Source: a bacterium (lineage in GTDB: Bacteria; Patescibacteriota; CG2-30-54-11). Taken from it: a DNA stretch of 36,263 bases. Of the stretch, positions 17,144 to 24,266 are shown in pieces. Every line of letters begins with the position of its first letter. Within the stretch, counting starts at the first letter, position 1. The stretch covers positions 1 through 36,263 of the forward strand of contig JAKQHK010000050.1 in the NCBI GenBank assembly GCA_029573015.1, read 5' to 3'. The notes under the pieces were generated by a model. That model was not told the DNA's origin. It was given only the letters and a program-made list of their open reading frames with translations, and made no database searches. The translations under genes were made by a program, and so were the position numbers.

Positions 17144-17189
17144 ATTAAGTAATAGGAAATCACAAGCTAATGTAGTAATCAAAGTCATC

Positions 17190-17573
17190 ATGACACACCA
17201 CCTATACCAACGATATCAAAAATTACTTGGACTGCAAACACGCCTGCGCGAATTAGCTTCACCAGTAGGAACAAGCAAACGCACCCCTGCGATCAAAGTC
17301 CAAGGGGAAACAGTCATCCCAAGCACTACGCATGAAACTGTCACCCAGAGAACTGGTCCTGAGTTCGTGCGGGCAGTTAAAGAATGCTATGCCGAGTATC
17401 TAGCCCTACAAAGAGAAATAGACCCAGAGGCTTCAACCCAAAACGGATTTACTATTGAAGATGAAGACTTTGCCCGCGCGATGCTGGGACAACTTCTCGA
17501 ACAGGTCGACAACGAAATTACCCGGATGGATGCTGAAGCACAAGAAGCGGGACCGGGTAACACACAATTATGA
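17190..17573 (+). CDS. Hypothetical helical protein
   Basis: 127 aa ORF MTHHLYQRYQKLLGLQTRLRELA...; no family recognised. Confidence 0.55.
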   Translation: MTHHLYQRYQKLLGLQTRLRELASPVGTSKRTPAIKVQGETVIPSTTHETVTQRTGPEFVRAVKECYAEYLALQREIDPEASTQNGFTIEDEDFARAMLGQLLEQVDNEITRMDAEAQEAGPGNTQL

Positions 17574-17576
17574 TTA

Positions 17577-17595
17577 CACCAGCTAGTAGCTGGTG
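17577..17595. repeat. Inverted repeat CACCAGCTA-G-TAGCTGGTG
   Basis: Perfect 9-bp arms immediately downstream of the ORF at 17190-17573. Confidence 0.8.
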
Positions 17596-17654
17596 GGCGT
17601 GACATAGATAGATAATTCAATGATAATTAGATTATTTAATCAGAAAGATTCTGC

Positions 17655-18089
17655 ATGGCTTCCCATATCCAAATCCCAGGCACGAGTCCAGGATCATCCC
17701 CTCTCTGTGGAATTGATTATACTGAAGCAAGACGCGAACCTCTTATGGCGTTACTAGCGGATGCGAAACAACTCCAAGAAACTATGCAGAACTCTGATAT
17801 ACCAGTAGCTATGTCCTACAATCCCGGGAACGGAGAAGTAACCTTTGCCACCTTCCAGTATCCGATTGCTGAACTAATCAAACAATATCGCGATCTCCCT
17901 GGAGCTGAACAACATCCTTTTCCTGAGCTGCCAGGATTACAAGAAAATGCCGATCTTCAATTACTAATTGAGACTTTACCGCAAGCACTCGAACAGCTTA
18001 TCGCTCAAATAGAACAAGAGCTCAATCCTCATGGATTCGAGCAGCAAACGTTTCCGCCACCCGATGCTCCCTCTGGAGAGCATTACTAA
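17655..18089 (+). CDS. Hypothetical protein
   Basis: 144 aa ORF MASHIQIPGTSPGSSPLCG...; no family recognised. Confidence 0.5.
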   Translation: MASHIQIPGTSPGSSPLCGIDYTEARREPLMALLADAKQLQETMQNSDIPVAMSYNPGNGEVTFATFQYPIAELIKQYRDLPGAEQHPFPELPGLQENADLQLLIETLPQALEQLIAQIEQELNPHGFEQQTFPPPDAPSGEHY

Positions 18090-18107
18090 TCCTGCACAAC
18101 CATCAGA

Positions 18108-19916
18108 TCATTCATTCCACTCCACCAGACTCTTCTCGCTGACCAGCGCTTTGACGCGCTCGATGAAGCTGTCTACCTTGACCATGCCTTTGTCTTCCTC
18201 GGTGCGTAAGCGTAACGCAATGGCATTAGATTCTTTTTCCTTGTCACCAACTACCAGCATGTAAGGAATCTTCAACAGCTGGGCGTCACGGATTTTCTGG
18301 TTCATGCGCTCGCTGCGCACATCGATATCCACCCGCAATCCTGCTTCCCAGCAGGCTTGGGCAACTTTTTCTGCATAGCCGATATGCCGGTCAGCAATCG
18401 GGATGATCACTGCCTGCACAGGCGCGAGCCAGACCGGAAACGCGCCGGCATAGTGTTCGATGAGGATACCGAGCGAGCGTTCGATGGAGCCGAGCAGCGC
18501 CCGATGCAGCATGATTGGCTGCTGCTCCACCCCTTCGGCATCGATGTAGGTCATGTTGAAGCGGTGGGGATTGTTAAAGTCAACCTGGATGGTGGAGCAT
18601 TGCCATTTCCGGCCGAGCGAATCGGAAAAGAGGAAATCAATCTTCGGCCCGTAGAATGCCGCTTCGCCCGGGAAACGCGTATAGACGATTTCCTCCTGCT
18701 TGAGTGCTTTCTCGAGGGCATTCTCTGCCAGCTCCCAGGATTCGCGGTCGCCGATGTACTTGCCCTGATTGGCTGGGTCGCCGACCGAGAGGCTCACTTC
18801 GAAATCCTTGAGCCCGAGCGTGCCCCAGATGTACTTCGTCAGATTGATCATGGCGATCAGTTCTTCATGCAACTGGTCTGGCCGGCAGAAGATATGGGCA
18901 TCATCCTGCGTGAACCCGCGTACCCGCGTCAGACCGGAAAGTTCACCGGTCTTCTCGTAACGGTATACGGTACCCATCTCGGTCCAGCGGAAAGGAAATT
19001 CGCGGTAACTATGCTTGCGGGCCTTGTACATTTTGATATGGAACGGACAGTTCATGGGCTTGAGCAGATACTCCTCGTCCTCGATGCCGAACGGCTGGTA
19101 CATGCTCTCCCGGTAAAAATTCCAGTGCCCGGAAGTCTCCCAGAGGGTCTTGCTCCCGATATGCGGACTGGCTACCGGCTCGTAGCCGCGGGCGAGGTAG
19201 GTATCCATGGCAAAATCCATGAGCAGCTTGCGTACCATGGCACCCTTGGGCATCCAAAGTGGCAATCCTTTGCCAACTTCATCATCGATGATGAACAGGT
19301 CGAGCTCCTGACCGAGCTTGCGGTGGTCACGCTTTTTAGCTTCTTCCATGCGCCAGAGGTACCGGTCAAGCTCGTCCTGTGTCGGAAAGCAGGTACCGTA
19401 GATACGGGTGAGCATTTTATTCTTTTCATCCCCGTGCCAGTAGGCACCCGCCATCTTGAGCAGCTTGAACGGTCCGATCTGCCCAGTGGAGTCGACATGC
19501 GGTCCGCGGCAGAGATCAACAAAGTCCTTGCCGGTCCAGTAGACCGAGACTACCGTCTCCCCCCGCTGCTGGAAGATATCAAGCCACTCCTGCTTGTAGG
19601 GGTTGTCCTTGAACAATTCCTTGGCGCGGTCAAACGTTACTTCCTCACGCCGGATCTCCATATCCTCAGCAATAATTTTGGCCATCTCCTTCTCGATGCG
19701 TTCAAAATCATCCGGGGTGATCCGCACGCCCTCGTACACCGCCTCGAAATCAAAGTAAAATCCGTCTTCGGTCGAAGGTCCCATGGCGGCCTTGATATTC
19801 GTTTCGCCGTACAAACGGTAGACTGCCTGGTGCAGCACATGTTCACAGGAATGCCGCATGGCAGCGAGATCTGCTGCCTGACGTTCGTCGAATGACAATT
19901 CTTTTTTTTCTGACAT
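18108..19916 (-). CDS. thrS: Threonyl-tRNA synthetase (no TGS domain)
   Basis: MRHSCEHVLHQAV, VDLCRGPHVDSTGQIGPFKL, MNCPFHIKMYK, RVRGFTQDDAHIFC, WQCSTIQVDFN, MLHRALLGSIERSLGILIEHYAGAFPVWLAPVQ. Confidence 0.97.
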   Translation of the reverse strand: MSEKKELSFDERQAADLAAMRHSCEHVLHQAVYRLYGETNIKAAMGPSTEDGFYFDFEAVYEGVRITPDDFERIEKEMAKIIAEDMEIRREEVTFDRAKELFKDNPYKQEWLDIFQQRGETVVSVYWTGKDFVDLCRGPHVDSTGQIGPFKLLKMAGAYWHGDEKNKMLTRIYGTCFPTQDELDRYLWRMEEAKKRDHRKLGQELDLFIIDDEVGKGLPLWMPKGAMVRKLLMDFAMDTYLARGYEPVASPHIGSKTLWETSGHWNFYRESMYQPFGIEDEEYLLKPMNCPFHIKMYKARKHSYREFPFRWTEMGTVYRYEKTGELSGLTRVRGFTQDDAHIFCRPDQLHEELIAMINLTKYIWGTLGLKDFEVSLSVGDPANQGKYIGDRESWELAENALEKALKQEEIVYTRFPGEAAFYGPKIDFLFSDSLGRKWQCSTIQVDFNNPHRFNMTYIDAEGVEQQPIMLHRALLGSIERSLGILIEHYAGAFPVWLAPVQAVIIPIADRHIGYAEKVAQACWEAGLRVDIDVRSERMNQKIRDAQLLKIPYMLVVGDKEKESNAIALRLRTEEDKGMVKVDSFIERVKALVSEKSLVEWNE

Positions 19917-20118
19917 ATCTGTTTCTCCTTTTAGGCTATAGGCTGTAAGCGACAGGCTATATGCTCATGGCTCAAAGCTAATTGCTAACAGATGATCAGG
20001 CAGAAACCTTTGGTTAACGTATATCCACCTTCGCTTTGCCACGGTGGATTGTTCGCTGGCACACCCTAGCTACTTCTCTCGATGAACATCCAAACCATTT
20101 TTATCATCCGCATTCGTC

Positions 20119-20140
20119 CAGCCCGATGTACATCGGGCTG
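20119..20140. repeat. Perfect 22-bp palindrome in thrS leader
   Basis: CAGCCCGATGT|ACATCGGGCTG. Confidence 0.9.
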
Positions 20141-20159
20141 ATCCTCAGCGCAGGCTCAC

Positions 20160-20312
20160 AAAAAAACTCTCACCCCAAGGTTATCCTTGAGACGAGAGCT
20201 ATACTCGTGGTTCCACTCAATCATTTGTTCGAATTATTCGAACCTTTAATGTTTGTCACGAGGGTTGTCTCCCCCGGTTTGTTAACCAGGTTGGTGAATC
20301 CTGATCAAACCG
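20160..20312 (-). ncRNA. T-box riboswitch (leader of thrS) with transcription attenuator
   Basis: Minus strand: Stem I CGGTTTG...CAAACCG with inner CAGG-ATTCACCAA-CCTG; hairpin GTTCGAA-TAA-TTCGAAC; antiterminator TTGAG-TGGAACC-ACGAG-TATAGCT-CTCGT-CTCAA; terminator CTCTC..CTCAAGG-ATAA-CCTTGGG..GAGAG-TTTTTTT. Confidence 0.92.
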
Positions 20313-20317
20313 CGCTT

Positions 20318-20345
20318 ATTGTACCGCAACCCGTTTGGAATGCAA
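20318..20345 (-). promoter_or_regulatory. Sigma70-type promoter of the thrS T-box leader
   Basis: TTGCAT-16 bp-TACAAT on the minus strand just upstream of Stem I. Confidence 0.7.
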
Positions 20346-20370
20346 GCACTATCTTGGAGACAGAAGAGAA

Positions 20371-20405
20371 GGGGTTAGGGGTTAGGGGTTAGGGGTTAGG
20401 GGTTA
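20371..20405. repeat. (GGGGTTA)5 heptanucleotide repeat
   Basis: Five exact head-to-tail copies. Confidence 0.97.
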
Positions 20406-20481
20406 GGTATATGGTACAAGCAACAACAATTCGTAACAATGATTAACCAGCCATAACTGCACGTTCAATTGATTCGTATGA

Positions 20482-21240
20482 CTATAGCGGACAGGGAATG
20501 TCGATGAACTGATGCTCTATGCCGAACTGGCCGGCAAGCTTGTGGCCGAGCGCCTGGATACCGAGCTTTTCGCTGTTATAGTGATGCGCGTAAATCAGGT
20601 TGATGCCCGCTTCTTTGGCAAGATGATAGGTAGATTCTTTGGATTCGCCAGTCACAAACGCATCTAATCCTCTATCTATGGCTTCTGCCAGATCACCCGC
20701 TCCCCCGCCGCTCACAAAACCGACTGTTTTAAGGGTATCCGGACCAAAGGGGAAAACGAGCGCTTCGGTAGCGAGAATCTTTTCCAGACTGCTGACCAGC
20801 TCTCCTAGCGGCAAACCTGTATGAACTCCCAGTGCTCCTATCTCCATCCCTTCGTACAGGCCAAACTGTTCTTTACCAACCTGCATGCCAACCGCCTGTA
20901 CCAAAAGGACATTGTTGCCGATCTCCCGGTGGGCATCGAGGGGCAGATGGTAGCCAAGCAATGTCATGTCATGCTCAAATAGGATTATTAGGCGCTGCTT
21001 GCGCACCCGATCCACCCGCTGAGACATGTTATTCCAGAACTCACCGTGGTGCACGAGGATCATGTCAGCCTGCGCTTCGGCAGCAGCAGCAAACAGTTCC
21101 CGCGATACACTCACCCCGGTCACGATCTTATTTACTTCCGCCTTACCCAAAAATTGCAGACCTTTTGGGCCGTAATCGCTAAAAGCATCAATGTTTAAAT
21201 ATTCGTTGCAGAACTGAATGATAGCGTCGCGCTTAACCAT
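20482..21240 (-). CDS. Nif3-like dinuclear metal center hexameric protein
   Basis: MILVHHGEFW, YHLPLDAHREIGNNVLL, TGESKESTYHLAKEAGINLIYAHHYNSEKLGIQAL. Confidence 0.9.
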   Translation of the reverse strand: MVKRDAIIQFCNEYLNIDAFSDYGPKGLQFLGKAEVNKIVTGVSVSRELFAAAAEAQADMILVHHGEFWNNMSQRVDRVRKQRLIILFEHDMTLLGYHLPLDAHREIGNNVLLVQAVGMQVGKEQFGLYEGMEIGALGVHTGLPLGELVSSLEKILATEALVFPFGPDTLKTVGFVSGGGAGDLAEAIDRGLDAFVTGESKESTYHLAKEAGINLIYAHHYNSEKLGIQALGHKLAGQFGIEHQFIDIPCPL

Positions 21241-21273
21241 AAGAACTCCAGTTGATGATTGAGATTATTGCTG

Positions 21274-21288
21274 GTTCAGGGTTCTAGG
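21274..21288. repeat. Left 15-bp inverted repeat flanking four-helix-bundle gene
   Basis: GTTCAGGGTTCTAGG; exact reverse complement at 21670-21684. Confidence 0.9.
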
Positions 21289-21655
21289 ATGCTTTTTCTT
21301 TCAAATGATTAATCAACCCGCTCAGCTTGCTTAATATCGTGCTTGATTCTTGTTCTAACAAACTTTTTTTCTCCGACGTAATATAGTCCAATTCATATGC
21401 CAGAATAATAAGTGTTAATGTTTCATACAAAGAACCACGAGCAATAAACAAAAAATGTACAAATTCTTTCTTACTCCAACGTCCTTTTCCTTCTGCTACG
21501 TTAAGAGGAACAGAAGTTGCCGCTCTCCGCATCTGACTTGTCAAACCGAATTTTTCCTCATCTGGGAAACCAACCGTTACCTCATAAATAGTCTTAACCA
21601 ACCCCATACTCAGCTTCCATACTTCCAACTCTTCAAATGGGAACGAACTCTTCAT
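21284..21655 (-). CDS. Four helix bundle protein (23S rRNA intervening-sequence protein family)
   Basis: FEELEVWKLSMGLVKTIYEVTVGFPDEEKFGLTSQMRRAATSVPLNVAEGKGRWSKKEFVHFLFIARGSLYETLTLIILAYELDYI is diagnostic. Confidence 0.93.
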   Translation of the reverse strand: MKSSFPFEELEVWKLSMGLVKTIYEVTVGFPDEEKFGLTSQMRRAATSVPLNVAEGKGRWSKKEFVHFLFIARGSLYETLTLIILAYELDYITSEKKSLLEQESSTILSKLSGLINHLKEKAS

Positions 21656-21669
21656 TGTACCTCCCTCAA

Positions 21670-21684
21670 CCTAGAACCCTGAAC
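21670..21684. repeat. Right 15-bp inverted repeat flanking four-helix-bundle gene
   Basis: CCTAGAACCCTGAAC. Confidence 0.9.
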
Positions 21685-21701
21685 TATTTCTTTTCTCTTC
21701 G

Positions 21702-22277
21702 TCACCTCATCTCTCCCTCCTCAACCCGTTTTAGATAGTTCTTGAGCTTTGAAAGTGCCACTGCCCGGTGGGAAATAGTATTTTTCTCCTCCGCGCTCAT
21801 TTCTCCATAGGTTCTTTCCTGACCGTCCGGGATGAATATAGTGTCAAAGCCAAAACCACTTTCGCCCCGCGGTTCCTCTGCTACCCTGCCAGTAACTTCG
21901 CCATAAAACAGGCGGTGCTCGGTACCGTCATACAAATCGATGATTTCCCGGGCTGCAACTGACCGGTCTGCTTCGCTGCGCATGAGGCGGGCGATGCCTG
22001 CCGGAGTAAGCGTCTGGTTGAACCACTTGATAAACGGACCGGGCAGTCCATGCCAAGCTGTGATTTCAAAGGAAACATCCTCGACGAGCACCGGCTTACC
22101 GACAGCTGTATACGCTGCTGCGGCTTTGGCACGGACGACTTCTTCCAGATCAAGGGACTGTATTTCAGGCAGATCCAGCGCCAGACGTTCGATCGGGAAC
22201 GGCACGATGGCACAGAACTCGCGGTATTTGTGTTCGTTTCCCGTAACAAGATATAATTTTTTTTTCATCAAGATCAT
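21702..22277 (-). CDS. rdgB: Non-canonical purine NTP pyrophosphatase, RdgB/HAM1 family
   Basis: LYLVTGNEHKYREF, VRAKAAAAYTAVGKPVLVEDVSFEI, GPFIKWF, GFGFDTIFIPDGQERTYGEMSAEEKNTISHRAVALSKL. Confidence 0.92.
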   Translation of the reverse strand: MILMKKKLYLVTGNEHKYREFCAIVPFPIERLALDLPEIQSLDLEEVVRAKAAAAYTAVGKPVLVEDVSFEITAWHGLPGPFIKWFNQTLTPAGIARLMRSEADRSVAAREIIDLYDGTEHRLFYGEVTGRVAEEPRGESGFGFDTIFIPDGQERTYGEMSAEEKNTISHRAVALSKLKNYLKRVEEGEMR

Positions 22278-22286
22278 ACCCTTTGG

Positions 22287-22721
22287 TTAATTCCCCGTAC
22301 GCCAGGCGATCCACCACTGAAACCACATCCAGGTTACGAGCAAACTCATGAAATAGGTATAAAAAATCAGTTGCCGGTCCAGATAGACTACCGCGATGAC
22401 AAACAGGAGACAGGCAAGCATCTTCGCCGGCTTGCCCCAGACAGTCGAGCGCCGTATTTCTTCCCGATACACCTGATAATCCTCCTGCAAAAGCTGTGCT
22501 TCCTGCTCGGTCCGCTCCTGCGGTGCAGTCTGGATAGCATGTGCGGCAAACGGCTCTCCCTCTTTGGATATCCAGAAAAGAACGATTCTGAGAATGCCGG
22601 TACCTATCCCCAGTCCGCAGGCGATGAACTGCTCAGCCCACCAGAGGAGAAATATGATGAAAAGCGTATAACTGATGCTGAAAAATAAAAGCTTGCCGGA
22701 GGATTTACTCTTTTGCGTCAT
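22287..22721 (-). CDS. Small membrane protein, hypothetical
   Basis: Hydrophobic segments FFSISYTLFIIFLLWWAEQFIACGLGIG and MLACLLFVIAVVYL; overlaps the 3' end of the upstream gene. Confidence 0.6.
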   Translation of the reverse strand: MTQKSKSSGKLLFFSISYTLFIIFLLWWAEQFIACGLGIGTGILRIVLFWISKEGEPFAAHAIQTAPQERTEQEAQLLQEDYQVYREEIRRSTVWGKPAKMLACLLFVIAVVYLDRQLIFYTYFMSLLVTWMWFQWWIAWRTGN

Positions 22722-24231
22722 GTATGTCCTTGTTTTCAAAGGCTAACCGCTGCAACGCCACCCCATACCCGATCATCCACCAGATGTGCATGATATAAAG
22801 GGTGGAAAACGTCATGTACTGCAGGGCGATCCCTGCCATGCTCGCAAGCGATCCGATAAGCAACGTCCGCACAATCTGATCCTGTGCCCTCCCCTGGGCT
22901 GCGAGATTGCGAATGGTCCAGAGTAGCAGAGCAACAACCAGAGTGATGAATCCAAACAAGCCAACCTCAGCCAGGAGTTCCAGATATTCATTATTGGCAA
23001 TGCCCCAGCCTTCATCCGGACTACCGCTGTACTGGTCAACCCGGTAAGCGCCGTAGTTCCCCGGACCGTACCCAAACCACGGCGATAGTGTGAATGCCTC
23101 GTAGGCTGCCTCGTATGCTTCCAGGCGTTCCCAGTCAGAAGTTGTTTCCACGAAATGGGTGGCCCGGTAAAGCATGTACTCCAAATTTAATTTAGAGGAG
23201 CTGATGCCGATAACGCCGCCTACTAAAAGTAGCGCGCCCGCGCCGATGACTCCCAAGGCAAGGATACGCGGAGTAAAAAACTGTTTGAAGCTGAAAATAA
23301 ACAGGACCAGGCAGCTCATTGCCAGAGCCAGATAGCCCCCACGCGAAATGGTGAGCAGAAAAGCCAGACCTATAACCATGGAGCCGATCAGCATAACTGC
23401 ATAGGGTACGGGAGTGACGGTCGCATGGTCTTGTTTCACCCGGCGGATAACATGATGCAGCAGCAGCGACAGCGCCGGCGGCAGCACGACCAGCAGGTAA
23501 TTGGCGAAATACAGCGGTTCGAGCGCCGTGGAGTGCAGGCGTGTCATGCCGATCACCCCTTTGTTGTACCAGCCGACCCGGATCTGGGTAATGCTGGGCG
23601 GCAGTCCGATTTCATCGCCGATCCACTGGAACAATCCGAACAAGCTCACAAGCACAGCCGAAAAGAACAGCACACGGAAAACGCGCACGGCTTTATCACG
23701 TGTGTCCACCAGTTCGGCAATCATGAATGACGTGATGATGACAAAAATAGTAAAAGCTGTCACGAACAAGCCGCGAGTCAGGTTAATGGCATTGAGCAGG
23801 GAGGCAAAATTACCAAGGATGAACAGAAACAGCGGCCAGAACAGCGGATTAGCCCGGAAACGCAGCTCCCCACGAATGATTTTCTGGCCGATCCAGCTCG
23901 CCAGGGTCAGCAGCGCCCAGACCTGATGCAGACGGATCGTCATGCCGCCGATGTCAAACCCGCCAACACGCTCAAAAGGAAGAAAAAACGTGATGAGCAA
24001 TACCCCGAAAAAAGGATCACCCAGAACACGATAGAGCAGCCACAGTCCGACACAACCGCCGATAAGCACCACTATGCCGAGCGGGTACAGAACAGCGAGG
24101 GTGCCGATGAGCAAGCCGGCTATCCCGGCAGTTATGGCCGTACGCCTGTTGGCAGACGAAGAAGATAACAGATTGCGGGAAAAAGAAATCATACCCGTTC
24201 CTGTTGGGTGTATCTGTTGGAAGTATAGCAT
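22705..24231 (-). CDS. O-antigen ligase/polymerase-like multi-pass membrane protein
   Basis: Multi-TM with WFGYGPGNYGAYRVDQYSGSPDEGWGIANNEYLELLAEVGLFGFI (Wzy_C signature). Confidence 0.85.
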   Translation of the reverse strand: MLYFQQIHPTGTGMISFSRNLLSSSSANRRTAITAGIAGLLIGTLAVLYPLGIVVLIGGCVGLWLLYRVLGDPFFGVLLITFFLPFERVGGFDIGGMTIRLHQVWALLTLASWIGQKIIRGELRFRANPLFWPLFLFILGNFASLLNAINLTRGLFVTAFTIFVIITSFMIAELVDTRDKAVRVFRVLFFSAVLVSLFGLFQWIGDEIGLPPSITQIRVGWYNKGVIGMTRLHSTALEPLYFANYLLVVLPPALSLLLHHVIRRVKQDHATVTPVPYAVMLIGSMVIGLAFLLTISRGGYLALAMSCLVLFIFSFKQFFTPRILALGVIGAGALLLVGGVIGISSSKLNLEYMLYRATHFVETTSDWERLEAYEAAYEAFTLSPWFGYGPGNYGAYRVDQYSGSPDEGWGIANNEYLELLAEVGLFGFITLVVALLLWTIRNLAAQGRAQDQIVRTLLIGSLASMAGIALQYMTFSTLYIMHIWWMIGYGVALQRLAFENKDIHDAKE

Positions 24232-24266
24232 AGCCTGCCGGGAAACTGATCAGAAGAGAAAAAACG

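Noticed and set aside
18357-19895. 512-aa + strand ORF antisense to thrS
   Set aside because: Entirely within the coding region of an unambiguous ThrRS; a codon-bias shadow frame with no recognisable domain.
20371-20405. (GGGGTTA)5 as a telomere or linear chromosome end
   Set aside because: Internal to the contig, only five copies, and surrounded by normal genes on both sides.
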